Position numbers and translations under genes: made by a program. This document shows, piece after piece, positions 44,889-54,181 of a stretch of 64,000 nucleotides of DNA (positions are counted from its first letter, which is position 1; each line of letters starts with the position of its first letter). The stretch spans positions 1 through 64,000 of the forward strand of contig JAFUTW010000037.1 of NCBI GenBank assembly GCA_017484085.1, given 5' to 3'. Origin of the DNA: Clostridia bacterium. GTDB taxonomy: Bacteria > Bacillota > Clostridia > Christensenellales > Aristaeellaceae. The notes under the pieces are model-generated. The model did no database searches. It had not been told where the DNA came from and was given only the letters and a program-made list of their open reading frames with translations.

Positions 44889-45373
44889 TCTGCGAATGCT
44901 TTGCACCCATCGGAAAGACGGACGCGAGGGTGCTGATCGTCGGCTCTATGCCGGGCGCGGCCTCCCTTGCGGCCGGCGAGTACTACGCACATCCGCAGAA
45001 CGCATTTTGGAGGATCCTCTTCGGGTTCTTCGGCAGGCCGCTGCCGCGGGACTATGAGGAGAAAAAGCGGCTGATCGGGGAAAACGGCCTCGCCCTGTGG
45101 GATACGGTGCAAAGCTGCAGCCGCGAAGGAAGCCTCGACGGAAATATGCGGGGGATCCGGCCGAACGACTTTGAGGCCTTTTTCGCCGCATATCCGCAAA
45201 TACGGACCGTTCTGTGTAACGGCAAGACAGCCTATGACCTTTTTCTCGGTGCGTACAAAGGAGAGGACAAAACGGTTTTGAGGATGCCGAGCACGAGCCC
45301 GGCGTATACGCTTTGCTACGGGGATAAAGCCGCAATCTGGACGGAAGCGCTGACTGAGGCACTGAAGAGATGA
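44885..45373 (+). CDS. DNA-deoxyinosine (family 6-type) glycosylase
   Basis: The 162-residue protein belongs to the uracil-DNA glycosylase superfamily, resembling the family that removes hypoxanthine/deoxyinosine (HDG). Visible motifs are LIVGSMPGAASLAAGEYYAH with PQNAFW (active-site region), LWDTVQSC, VLCNGKTAYDLF and PSTSPAY (second motif). The GTG start overlaps sua5. Its role would be base-excision repair of deaminated adenine. It could instead act mainly on another damaged base. Confidence 0.83.
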   Translation: MICECFAPIGKTDARVLIVGSMPGAASLAAGEYYAHPQNAFWRILFGFFGRPLPRDYEEKKRLIGENGLALWDTVQSCSREGSLDGNMRGIRPNDFEAFFAAYPQIRTVLCNGKTAYDLFLGAYKGEDKTVLRMPSTSPAYTLCYGDKAAIWTEALTEALKR

Positions 45374-45385
45374 GGAGGGAACGGC

Positions 45386-46702
45386 ATGAATATGGTTGAC
45401 ATCATACTGAAGAAAAAGGCAGGCCTGCCCCTGAACAAGGAGGAGATCCATGCCTTTGCGGAAGGCGCTGCCAGAGGGACGGTGCCCGACTATCAGCTTG
45501 CCGCCCTGCTGATGGCGATTTGTTTCCAGGGCATGAACGAAGAAGAAACAACGACGCTGACCATGGAGATGATGCATTCCGGCAGCGTGGTCGATCTCAG
45601 CGGCATCGGCGAAATCTGCGTCGACAAGCATTCCACCGGCGGGGTCGGGGATACGACGACGCTGGTGCTCGTGCCGCTGGTCGCTGCCTGCGGCGTAAAG
45701 GTGGCCAAGCTCTCCGGTCGCGGGCTCGGCCATACGGGCGGCACGCTGGACAAGCTGGAGAGCATCCCGGGCTGCAGCGTGGACATGGATGAGGCACAGT
45801 TTATCCGCCAGGTCCGTGACGTGGGCTGCGCGGTCATCGGACAGACCCGGGAGCTGTGCCCGGCCGACAAGGCGCTCTACGCCCTGCGCGACGTTACGGG
45901 GACCGTCGGCTCCATTCCCCTGATCGCTTCCAGCATCGTCTCGAAAAAGCTAGCCAGTGGCGCCGGCGCGATCGTGCTGGATGTCAAGACCGGCAGCGGC
46001 GCGCTGATGCATACCGTGGAGGATTCCGTGCGCCTGGCCAGGACCATGGTTGCGATCGGCAAACGCGCAGGCAAGCCGATCTATGCCGTCGTGACCGGCA
46101 TGGAGCAGCCGCTGGGGACGCATGTCGGCAACGCGCTGGAGGTGAAAGAGGCTGTGGACCTGCTGGCCGGGCGCGCACGGGGCGATCTGCTGACGGTTTC
46201 GCTGGGGCTGGGGGCGCGGATGCTGATGGCCGCCGGAAAGGCCATGACGCTGGAGGAAGGCGAGGCGATGCTGGAGGAAGCGCTCTCCTCCGGGCGCGGC
46301 CTTGCAAAGCTGAAGGAGATGATCACGGCCCAGGGCGGGGATGCGCGCATCTGCGACGACGTGTCGCTGCTGCCGCATGCATCCCGGCGAATGCCTGTGA
46401 CGGCGGACAGGGACGGCTGGATCGCGGGAATGGATACAACAGCGATCGGATACTGCGCCCAGGATCTCGGGGCAGGGCGCAAGACCAAAGCGGACCGGAT
46501 CGATCCGGCTGTCGGCCTGGTGATGCAGGTGCGGCTCGGCGACTATGTGCACAAAGGGGATGCGCTGGCTGTGCTGCATATCAATAAACCGGACGGCGCT
46601 TCGGAAGTCGCCGCAAGGGTTGCTGCCGCCATCCGCATCAGTGAAGAAAAGCCGGAGATCCCGCCGCTGTTCTATGCGGGCATCGGGCCTTCTGACGTGT
46701 GA
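45386..46702 (+). CDS. pdp: Pyrimidine-nucleoside phosphorylase
   Basis: Splits thymidine/uridine with phosphate in nucleoside salvage. The 438-residue protein matches the family length and has VDKHSTGGVGDTTTLVLVPL (phosphate loop), KLSGRGLGHTGGTLDKLES (signature), SSIVSKKLASGAGAIVLDVKTGSGA and a C-terminal domain with KTKADRIDPAVG. GAGGGA precedes the ATG by 9 bases. It ends the prmC run; the next gene has its own promoter. Confidence 0.96.
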   Translation: MNMVDIILKKKAGLPLNKEEIHAFAEGAARGTVPDYQLAALLMAICFQGMNEEETTTLTMEMMHSGSVVDLSGIGEICVDKHSTGGVGDTTTLVLVPLVAACGVKVAKLSGRGLGHTGGTLDKLESIPGCSVDMDEAQFIRQVRDVGCAVIGQTRELCPADKALYALRDVTGTVGSIPLIASSIVSKKLASGAGAIVLDVKTGSGALMHTVEDSVRLARTMVAIGKRAGKPIYAVVTGMEQPLGTHVGNALEVKEAVDLLAGRARGDLLTVSLGLGARMLMAAGKAMTLEEGEAMLEEALSSGRGLAKLKEMITAQGGDARICDDVSLLPHASRRMPVTADRDGWIAGMDTTAIGYCAQDLGAGRKTKADRIDPAVGLVMQVRLGDYVHKGDALAVLHINKPDGASEVAARVAAAIRISEEKPEIPPLFYAGIGPSDV

Positions 46703-46732
46703 TTCGACTTAAGGCGCTCATGGTGTTTATTG

Positions 46733-46761
46733 TTGAAGAAACGGGGATTTTCTGCTATACT
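46733..46761 (+). promoter_or_regulatory. Promoter of SpoU-plsX-acpP unit
   Basis: TTGAAG (46733-46738), 17 bp, TATACT (46756-46761). The longest open frame of the next gene begins at 46730, before this promoter, so its start must be further downstream. Confidence 0.75.
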
Positions 46762-46795
46762 GGCGCGAGGAATTCCGGCTGGAGGGGGGATCGGC

Positions 46796-47536
46796 TTGCC
46801 GAAACTGGCTGCATATGACAGGAATTTGCCGTATTCCTATGCGCTGGGGATCTTTCCGGCGACGGAATGCCTGAAACACGCGCAGGACCGCTGCATGCGC
46901 CTGCTCGTATCCGCTGACAGCGCAGAGAGCGAGGGCGTGATGCGCCTGCGTTCCGCGGCGGAAGCGGCGGGCATCCGCTGTGAAGAAGCGGGAAGGCTTC
47001 TGGAGAAGATCTCCCGCAAGGAAAACTGCCATGCGGCGATGGTGTACCGGAAGGCAGAAGGACAGCTGTCCCCGGACGGGGATCATCTTGTCCTCCATCA
47101 CCCCAGCGACATGGGCAACCTGGGCACGATCCTGAGGACGGCGCTGGGCTTTGGCTACCGGAATGTGGCCATCATCCGGCCTGCGGCGGACTCCGATGAT
47201 CCGCGCGTCGTGCGCGCTTCCATGGGGGCTGCGTTTTCGCTGGCCATCTGCCATTACGACACTTTTGAGGCGTATCGCACGGATTTCCCGGAACACGGCG
47301 TCTATCCGTTCATGCTGACGGGTTCCACGCCGCTGGACGAGGCTGTGGCTTCACGGGCGGCAAAGTGTGCGCTTGTGATGGGCAACGAGGCCACCGGGCT
47401 GCCGGAGAGCTTTTCGGAGATTGGAATGCCTGTGCGGATACCGCACAGCGGGGATATCGACTCTTTGAATCTCGCCATCGCGGCGGGAATCGGCATGTAT
47501 GCCTTTGCGAGAAACAGACGAGGAGAATGCACATGA
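46796..47536 (+). CDS. SpoU/TrmH-family RNA 2'-O-methyltransferase
   Basis: The 246-residue protein has the SPOUT knot motifs: HPSDMGNLGTILRTALGFG (motif 1, catalytic Asn/Arg), ALVMGNEATGLPE (motif 2) and IPHSGDIDSLNLAIAAGI (motif 3). The N-terminal substrate-binding part is short. It probably methylates a ribose in rRNA or tRNA, but the target is unknown. TTG 46796 is chosen since AGGGGGG ends 6 bases upstream and the promoter lies at 46733-46761. It overlaps plsX by ATGA, an uncommon partner for a lipid operon. Confidence 0.9.
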   Translation: MPKLAAYDRNLPYSYALGIFPATECLKHAQDRCMRLLVSADSAESEGVMRLRSAAEAAGIRCEEAGRLLEKISRKENCHAAMVYRKAEGQLSPDGDHLVLHHPSDMGNLGTILRTALGFGYRNVAIIRPAADSDDPRVVRASMGAAFSLAICHYDTFEAYRTDFPEHGVYPFMLTGSTPLDEAVASRAAKCALVMGNEATGLPESFSEIGMPVRIPHSGDIDSLNLAIAAGIGMYAFARNRRGECT

Positions 47537-48570
47537 GAATCGTTTTGGATGCGACCGGCGGCGACAACGCACCGGATATCAACCTGCAGGGCGCGATCGA
47601 AGCGCTGGGCATGTTTCCGGATGTGGAGATCATCCTTGCCGGTGACAAAGCGGCACTGGAAGCCGAACTGCAGCAAAAATACGCAGCGGAGCTGACGGAG
47701 GAGAAGAAAGCGCGCCTTTCTGTCGTGGACGCTCCCGAGGTCATCACCCCGGAGGAGCATCCTGTGATGGCGCTGCGGAAGAAGAAAGCATCTCCGTTCT
47801 GCGTGGGTATGGACATGGTGCGCAGGAAAGAGGCGGAAGCCTTCGTCTCTGCCGGCTCCACCGGCGCGGTGATGGCGGGATCCATGTTCAAGATCGGCCG
47901 GATCAAGGGCATCGCGAGGCCGGCTCTGGGCGCAGTGGTTCCCGTGCCAGGAAGGCCGCTGCTGCTGATCGACGCGGGCGCCAATGTGGACTGCAAGCCC
48001 AACTGGCTGCTGCAGTTTGCACTCATGGGCAGCATATACATGAGCAAGGTGATGGGGATCGAGAGCCCTGCGGTCGGCCTGCTGAACATCGGCACGGAAG
48101 CGGCCAAGGGAAACGATACGGCGAAGCGCACGTATGAGCTGATGGAAAAGCCGCAGCCGTTCCGCTTCATCGGCAACGTTGAGGCAAGGGACGCGCTGTC
48201 CGGTTGCTGTGACGTGCTGGTGGCCGACGGATTTGCCGGCAACGTGCTGCTGAAGAATACGGAGGGTGTCGCCTCCCTGCTGTTTTCCCTGATCAAGAAG
48301 GAATTGTACGGCAGCTTGAAGGGCAAGATCGCCGGACTGCTGGCCAAAGACGGATTCAGGAGGATCAAGAAGTCCTTTGATTCTACAGAGGTCGGCGGAG
48401 CGCCCCTGCTGGGTGCGGAAGGCGCAGTGGTGAAAGCGCACGGCAATTCCAACGGGCACGCCATCGCCTGCGCGATCCGGCAGGCCCGCGCGATGGTCGA
48501 AGGCGACGTGACAGAGCAGATCCGGTCGGCGCTGGGCGAATTGAATCTGGAAGCATCGACAGAAGAATGA
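47533..48570 (+). CDS. plsX: Phosphate acyltransferase PlsX
   Basis: Converts acyl-ACP to acyl-phosphate for phospholipid synthesis. The 345-residue protein has the family start MRIVLDATGGDNAPDINLQGA, SAGSTGAVMAGSMF, KGIARPALGAVVP, GANVDCKPNWL and GNVLLKNTEG. ATG 47533 lies 6 bases after AGGAGA; the ATG at 47527 abuts that site. fabD and fabG, which usually lie between plsX and acpP in Bacillus, are missing. Confidence 0.96.
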   Translation: MRIVLDATGGDNAPDINLQGAIEALGMFPDVEIILAGDKAALEAELQQKYAAELTEEKKARLSVVDAPEVITPEEHPVMALRKKKASPFCVGMDMVRRKEAEAFVSAGSTGAVMAGSMFKIGRIKGIARPALGAVVPVPGRPLLLIDAGANVDCKPNWLLQFALMGSIYMSKVMGIESPAVGLLNIGTEAAKGNDTAKRTYELMEKPQPFRFIGNVEARDALSGCCDVLVADGFAGNVLLKNTEGVASLLFSLIKKELYGSLKGKIAGLLAKDGFRRIKKSFDSTEVGGAPLLGAEGAVVKAHGNSNGHAIACAIRQARAMVEGDVTEQIRSALGELNLEASTEE

Positions 48571-48595
48571 GAAGGCTGAAAGCCGAGGAGGAAGT

Positions 48596-48826
48596 ATGAT
48601 TTTTGAGAAACTGAAAGCCATGGCAGCGGAGCAGCTGGATGTCAGCCCCGAGAAGATCACGATGGACAGCCGCCTGAAGGAAGACCTCGAGGCGGACAGC
48701 GCCAGCGTGATGATGCTCGTCATGGATATCGAGAGCGAGTTCGGCATCACCGTGGAGGATGACGCGATCGAGAAGGTCAAGACGGTCGGGGACATGGTTG
48801 CTTATATCGAGCAAAAGCAGGGCTGA
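48596..48826 (+). CDS. acpP: Acyl carrier protein, atypical DSL motif
   Basis: A 76-residue acidic four-helix protein with the length of AcpP, placed between plsX and rnc as expected. Phosphopantetheine would attach to Ser in DLEADSASVMML. The serine is kept, but the usual DSL-D/E pattern reads DSAS and the helix II acidic residues that contact partner enzymes are replaced by Val/Met (SVMMLVMDIESEFG). AGGAGGAA precedes the ATG. It should act in fatty-acid or phospholipid synthesis; the altered helix II may mean a special set of partners. Confidence 0.92.
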   Translation: MIFEKLKAMAAEQLDVSPEKITMDSRLKEDLEADSASVMMLVMDIESEFGITVEDDAIEKVKTVGDMVAYIEQKQG

Positions 48827-48852
48827 GGCAGGAAGGAAGCCTGTACGCTGTT

Positions 48853-49530
48853 ATGGACATAACTGAATTGGAGGGCAGGCTGGGGTACGTCTTTCGGGAC
48901 AAGACCCTGCCGCGCCTTGCCTTGACACATCCGTCCTACGTTTCCAGGGACAAGGAGCCGGATAACCAGCGGCTGGAGTTCCTGGGTGACGCTGTGCTGC
49001 AGCTGTGCGTCAGCCAGGCGCTTTATCAGCGCTATCCGGAGATGAAAGAGGGAAAACTGACCAGAAGGCGGGCTGCCCTGGTCTGTGAAGCCAACCTCGC
49101 GCACTTGGCATCCAGCCTGGGGATAGGGAAACAGCTCCTTCTCAGCAACGGGGAGGAACTGCTGCACGGACGCAGGAACCCGTCCATCCTGGGCGACGCG
49201 ATGGAAGCCGTGATCGCGGCGGTTTATCTGGACGGCGGTTTTGCGGCTGCGGCATCGCTGGTGGAGAGGCTGATGGGCGATTTTGAACCGCGCAGCGAAA
49301 ACGACAAGGACGCTAAAAGCATCTTGCAGGAACTGCTACAGGCCAAAGGCGAACCCGCCCCTGTCTATGAGATCATCGATCAGCAGGGGCCGCCCCATGC
49401 GCGTGTCTTCACTGCGCGTGCGATCCGCGGCAACGGGGAGGAGATCGGCCGCGGCACGGGCGACCGGAAGCAGCGTGCGGAAGAAGCGGCTGCGGCTTCT
49501 GCGCTGAAGGCGATCAAAGAAAACAGCTGA
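48853..49530 (+). CDS. rnc: Ribonuclease III
   Basis: A double-strand-specific endonuclease that processes rRNA precursors. The 225-residue protein has the signature NQRLEFLGDAVLQL (about 36-49), DAMEAVIAAVYLDGG with the second acidic pair, and a C-terminal dsRNA-binding domain (GPPHARVFTARAIRG, then GTGDRKQRAEEAAA). The ATG at 48853 has only a distant AGGAAGG (15 bases), so translation may be weak or coupled. It is followed by smc. Confidence 0.96.
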   Translation: MDITELEGRLGYVFRDKTLPRLALTHPSYVSRDKEPDNQRLEFLGDAVLQLCVSQALYQRYPEMKEGKLTRRRAALVCEANLAHLASSLGIGKQLLLSNGEELLHGRRNPSILGDAMEAVIAAVYLDGGFAAAASLVERLMGDFEPRSENDKDAKSILQELLQAKGEPAPVYEIIDQQGPPHARVFTARAIRGNGEEIGRGTGDRKQRAEEAAAASALKAIKENS

Positions 49531-49564
49531 CAGGTGAAGTCAGCGACAGAAAGGGGTCGCACCG

Positions 49565-52500
49565 GTGCGACTGAAAAGACTGGAAATCTACGGATTCAAA
49601 TCCTTCGCGGACAGAACGGTTATCGAATTTAATCAGGGGATCACCGGCGTTGTCGGACCGAACGGCAGCGGAAAGTCGAATCTTTCCGATGCCGTGCGCT
49701 GGGTTTTGGGTGAACAATCCGCCAAATCGCTGCGCGGCGGCAAGATGGAGGATATCATCTTCGGCGGGACGGAAAAACGCAGGCGACTTGGCTACTGTGA
49801 GGTGTCTCTGGTTTTCGACAACGAGGACCACACGCTGCCCATCGATTACACCGAGGTCATGGTGACAAGACGCGCCTACCGGTCCGGTGAGGGTGAATAC
49901 TATCTCAATAAAACGGCCTGCCGGCTCAAGGACATCCTGGAGCTCTTCCGGGATACAGGAATCGGCAGGGACGGCTATTCCATCGTGGGTCAGGGCAGGA
50001 TCGACTCGATCCTGTCCGCAAAGAGCGAGGACCGGCGCGGCGTCTTTGAAGAGGCGGCCGGCATCGTGAAATACAGGACCCGTAAGGAAGAGAGCGAAAA
50101 GCGCCTTGCCAATATGCAGGACAATCTCGTCCGCATCGAGGACATCCTGTCTGAACTTGAAAAGCAGCTTGGGCCGCTGGAGAAGGCCAGCCAGACGGCA
50201 AGGCGCTATCTTGCGCTGCGTGATGAGCTGCGGAAGCTGGAATGCACGTCGTTTGTCCTGCGCAGCGACAGGGACGGGAAGCGGATCGCAGAAATCGCAC
50301 AGCTCCTTGAGGAGCTGCGCGGGCAGATCCAAAGGCAGGAAGAAGAGGCCGCTGAAAAGAGCATCGAGCGCGAGCGCCTTGGTGAAGAGGTTCAGACGCT
50401 GGAAAACGCCGTGACCGAAGGTCATTCCGTTTTGCTCAACCTGACGCGGGAAGCAGAAGCGCGCGAAGGCATGCTGAACGTGCTCGGAACGGAGATCGCG
50501 GGCGCGGAGAAGGAAGCGGCAGCTGCCAGGGAAAGCCTGGACGCCGCGGACGAACGCCTTGGCGCGATCACCGTCGAGCAGACGGCGGGAGAAAAGAGCA
50601 GAGCGGAGGACGAGGAAGCGATCCGCCTGCTGGAAGGACAGTGCGCCGCGGCCGAGGAGGCCGTAAACGAAAAGCAGACCGTTGTGAAAAACGCGGAAGC
50701 CGAGCTCGAAAACCACCAGTCCAGGGTCATCCACGCGATCAACCGGCTGAGCGACGTGAAGACGAGGGAAGCGCGCCTCACGACGATGCGCTCCCAGCTC
50801 AGCGAGCGGCGTGCGGAAGCTGAAAATGAAAAAGAATCCCTGCTGGGGGAAGCGGAGAGTATCAAAGAGCAGCTTGAGGAAGCGAAAGCATATGAGGAAA
50901 GCTGCGCCGCAAGGGAAAAGGACGCCCTGCGGTCCCTGCAGGAGACGGACGAAAAGCAGAAGGCGGTCTCACAGCAAATCGGCACCTTGTACGGAACGCT
51001 GGACGAGCAGAACGCCGTCAAGTCGAAAACCGAGAGCCGGCTGCACGTGCTGCGAGAGATGGTGCGTGATTACGCCGGATACCAGCAGCCTGTCAAGCGT
51101 GTGCTGCAGAAAGCGGAAGGCGATCCGCGCATTCACGGCGTCGTAGCCACGCTGATCAAAGTGCCGTCAAAATACGAAAAGGCCATTGAGGCCGTTCTGG
51201 GCGGCGCGCTCCAGCATATCGTGACGGAGGATGAGTACGCTGCGCGGGATATGATCGAGTATCTGCGCCGAAACAATATCGGCAGGGCGACCTTCCTGCC
51301 GCTCTCAACGATCCGCGGACACTCGCTGCAGCCGGCAGAGCGCCAGGCGCTTGGCCTGAAAGGCGCCCTAGGCGTTGCCAGCGAGCTGATCTCCTACGAT
51401 CCGCGCTATAAGGGGATCGTGGAAAATCTGCTGGGCCGCACGGTGATCGCAGAGGATCTGGATTCCGGTATTGAGATCATGCGCAAAGGCCGTCATGCCT
51501 TCCGGCTGGTTACGCTGGCGGGCGATGTCATGCACTCCGGCGGCTCCATGACGGGCGGAAGCGCGGCATCCAGGATGACGAGCCTGCTCTCCCGCGACCG
51601 TGAAATCGAGGAGCATGTCCGCCTGCTGGAAAAGACGGATGCGGACATCCGTGAGACGAAGGCCGCTATACAGGAGGCCAGGGCGAAAAAGGATGCCCTG
51701 ACAGCCGAGAGGACGCAGACGGAAGGAGACCTTCAGCGCAGCCGGATCGACCTCTCGATCGCCAGCGAGCGTATCCGGACGCTGCGGCGTCATGAGGCCG
51801 AATGCGCGGAAGCGACGGAGCGGAACGGGGAACTGCTGGAGCAGATCAGCATGCAGCTGACGGACCTGGAAGCGGAACTCTCCAGCGCATATACGGCTCA
51901 GGAGGGCGAGCAGAAGTCCAGCGAAGAGATGCACAGAAGGACGCAGGAGCTGAGCGACGCGCTCGCCTCGGCCCGCGAGGCCCTTGAAAGCGGCCGGAAC
52001 GCGGCGCAGGCGCTTCAGCTTCAGCTGACGGGAAGGAGAAAAGATCTGGAGGAGACGCTCCGCAACCTGAAGAGGCTTGCGCAGGAGCGCCAGACGGTCT
52101 CCTCGCAGCGTGAGACGCTGGAGCAGCGGATCGGAGAACTGATCCTGCTGCACCAGCAAAAGATGGAGGAACAGGCTGCTGCGCAGAAGGAAAAGGACGT
52201 ATGCGCCGCCAAACTGAAAGAAGCCGAGACTGAACTGGAAGCGCGGCGCCAGCGCAGATCTGCCGCCGCCAAACAAGTGGAAAGCCTCACTGCGGAGATC
52301 GAGCAGATCCGCGAAACGGCTGCAGCAGCCTCCGAGAGGGCGCATAAATCGGAGATCCTGATGAACCGCCTGCAGAGCGAGCTCAGCCAGCAGGAACAGC
52401 GGATCTGGGAAGAGTACGAGCTGACCTACGCGGGCGCCAAGGAGTACGTGCTGCCGGAATTCGACGCGGCCAAAGACGGGCAGCGGATCGGCTCCATCCG

Positions 52501-53134
52501 GCAGGAGATCAGGGCGATTGGCCCGGTGAACCTGTCCGCTACGGAGGAGTACCTCAGCTGCAAGGAACGCTTTGACGACCTTACGCGGCAGAGGGACGAT
52601 CTCATCAAGGCGCGCGAGGATCTGCAGCGGATCATCGATGCGCTGCAGCGGGAGATGGAAACGCAGTTTATGGTGAGTTTCAGGCTCCTGCAGCAGTATC
52701 TTTCGGAGACCTTCACCAGGCTCTTCGGCGGTGGCAGCGCGGAGCTTCGCCTCTCGGATGAAAGCGACGTGCTGGGCAGCGGCATTGAGATCGCGGCACA
52801 GCCGCCGGGCAAAAAACTGCAGATGCTTTCTTTGCTTTCCGGCGGCGAACGCGCACTGACGGCCATCGCGATCCTGTTTGCCATGCTGAAGCTGAAGCCG
52901 ACGCCGTTCTGTTTCCTGGATGAAATCGAAGCAGCGCTTGATGACGGCAACATTTCGACTTTTGCCGCGTATCTGCAGGAATTCTCGAAGCAGACCCAGT
53001 TTGTCATCGTCACGCACCGCAAGGGGACGATGGAATACTGCGACAGCCTATACGGCGTATCCATGGAGGAAAAGGGCGTCTCGAAGATGCTGAGCGTTGA
53101 ACTGAAGGACGTGAAAGAGGATTCCGCTGTCTGA
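49565..53134 (+). CDS. smc: Chromosome-segregation ATPase SMC
   Basis: Compacts and segregates the chromosome as a dimer with ScpA/ScpB. The 1189-residue protein has Walker A GPNGSGKSNL (31-40), long coiled coils, a hinge (about 510-680: HGVVATLIKVP ... GRATFLPL), signature LSGGERALTAIAIL (about 1091) and Walker B FCFLDEIEAALDD (about 1115). The GTG start has AAGGGG 7 bases upstream. The order rnc-smc-ftsY is conserved in Firmicutes. Confidence 0.98.
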   Translation: MRLKRLEIYGFKSFADRTVIEFNQGITGVVGPNGSGKSNLSDAVRWVLGEQSAKSLRGGKMEDIIFGGTEKRRRLGYCEVSLVFDNEDHTLPIDYTEVMVTRRAYRSGEGEYYLNKTACRLKDILELFRDTGIGRDGYSIVGQGRIDSILSAKSEDRRGVFEEAAGIVKYRTRKEESEKRLANMQDNLVRIEDILSELEKQLGPLEKASQTARRYLALRDELRKLECTSFVLRSDRDGKRIAEIAQLLEELRGQIQRQEEEAAEKSIERERLGEEVQTLENAVTEGHSVLLNLTREAEAREGMLNVLGTEIAGAEKEAAAARESLDAADERLGAITVEQTAGEKSRAEDEEAIRLLEGQCAAAEEAVNEKQTVVKNAEAELENHQSRVIHAINRLSDVKTREARLTTMRSQLSERRAEAENEKESLLGEAESIKEQLEEAKAYEESCAAREKDALRSLQETDEKQKAVSQQIGTLYGTLDEQNAVKSKTESRLHVLREMVRDYAGYQQPVKRVLQKAEGDPRIHGVVATLIKVPSKYEKAIEAVLGGALQHIVTEDEYAARDMIEYLRRNNIGRATFLPLSTIRGHSLQPAERQALGLKGALGVASELISYDPRYKGIVENLLGRTVIAEDLDSGIEIMRKGRHAFRLVTLAGDVMHSGGSMTGGSAASRMTSLLSRDREIEEHVRLLEKTDADIRETKAAIQEARAKKDALTAERTQTEGDLQRSRIDLSIASERIRTLRRHEAECAEATERNGELLEQISMQLTDLEAELSSAYTAQEGEQKSSEEMHRRTQELSDALASAREALESGRNAAQALQLQLTGRRKDLEETLRNLKRLAQERQTVSSQRETLEQRIGELILLHQQKMEEQAAAQKEKDVCAAKLKEAETELEARRQRRSAAAKQVESLTAEIEQIRETAAAASERAHKSEILMNRLQSELSQQEQRIWEEYELTYAGAKEYVLPEFDAAKDGQRIGSIRQEIRAIGPVNLSATEEYLSCKERFDDLTRQRDDLIKAREDLQRIIDALQREMETQFMVSFRLLQQYLSETFTRLFGGGSAELRLSDESDVLGSGIEIAAQPPGKKLQMLSLLSGGERALTAIAILFAMLKLKPTPFCFLDEIEAALDDGNISTFAAYLQEFSKQTQFVIVTHRKGTMEYCDSLYGVSMEEKGVSKMLSVELKDVKEDSAV

Positions 53135-53154
53135 AAGCGGGAGAGGAGGACGCA

Positions 53155-54159
53155 ATGGGGCTTTTCGGATTCGGAAAGAAAAAGGACGAGACACAGTCAT
53201 CCGCCACGAACAGTGAAGCTGTACATACAGCCAGCGAACAGCCGGTGGAGGAACAGGAGAAGAGCGGCGTCTTCAGCCGGTTCTGGAAAGGGCTTACCAA
53301 GACGCGCACCCATGTCTCAAGCCAGGTGGATGATCTGATCGAAAACACGGAAAAGATCGACGAAGACTTTTACGAGTCGCTGATCGACATCCTCATCATG
53401 AGCGATATGGGCGTGAAGACGAGCGAGAAGGTGATCGGGGAGCTGAAGCGCCGGGTTGCGGAGCAGCGGATCACCGACGCCGGAGAAGCCCGCAAGGCGC
53501 TGAAAACGATCCTCAAGGAGATCATGGACAAGCCGCGCGAGCCGCTGAACTGGCCCATGGTGATGCTGGTGGTCGGCGTCAACGGCGTAGGCAAGACGAC
53601 GACGATCGGCAAGCTTGCGCTGCGCTTTAAGAATGCACGCCACAGCGTCGTTCTGGCCGCGGCAGACACGTTCCGCGCGGCAGCTGCGGATCAGCTGGAG
53701 ATATGGTCGCAGCGCGCGGGCGTTCCCATCGTGCGCCATGCGGAGGGTGCGGATCCCGCTGCGGTTGTGTTTGACGGTGTGCAGAAGGCCAAAGCGACGG
53801 AAGCGGATCTGCTGATCGTCGATACGGCAGGCCGCCTCCACAATAAAAAGAACCTCATGGAGGAACTCCGCAAGATCGCCAAGGTGATCGACAGGGAGTA
53901 CCAGGGGGCGACGGTCCGCACGCTGCTGGTGCTGGACGCAACGACGGGCCAAAACGGTTTGCAGCAGGCCAAGGAGTTTGCCGAGGTCACAGATCTTTCC
54001 GGCATCGTCCTCACCAAGCTGGACGGGACGGCAAAGGGCGGTATCGTCGTTGCCATCATGGAGGAACTGGGGCTGCCGGTACTCTACGTCGGCATGGGCG
54101 AGGGGATCGACGACCTCCAGGCTTTTGATGCGGAAGCGTTTGTCGAGGCCATTTTCTGA
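53155..54159 (+). CDS. ftsY: Signal recognition particle receptor FtsY
   Basis: The membrane-associated GTPase that receives ribosome-SRP complexes. The 334-residue protein has a short acidic/amphipathic N-terminus (MGLFGFGKKKDE), an N domain (about 35-120) and the G domain with GVNGVGKTTTIGKLA (about 141), DTFRAAAADQLE, DTAGRLHNKKNLMEEL and TKLDGTAKGG. SD GGAGGA precedes the ATG. ylxM-ffh, often found next, is absent. Confidence 0.97.
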   Translation: MGLFGFGKKKDETQSSATNSEAVHTASEQPVEEQEKSGVFSRFWKGLTKTRTHVSSQVDDLIENTEKIDEDFYESLIDILIMSDMGVKTSEKVIGELKRRVAEQRITDAGEARKALKTILKEIMDKPREPLNWPMVMLVVGVNGVGKTTTIGKLALRFKNARHSVVLAAADTFRAAAADQLEIWSQRAGVPIVRHAEGADPAAVVFDGVQKAKATEADLLIVDTAGRLHNKKNLMEELRKIAKVIDREYQGATVRTLLVLDATTGQNGLQQAKEFAEVTDLSGIVLTKLDGTAKGGIVVAIMEELGLPVLYVGMGEGIDDLQAFDAEAFVEAIF

Positions 54160-54181
54160 CGGGACAGGGAGGCGGTAAGCC

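Noticed and set aside
46730-46795. Upstream start for the SpoU methyltransferase
   Set aside because: The region is occupied by a good promoter (46733-46761); TTG 46796 follows a strong Shine-Dalgarno sequence.
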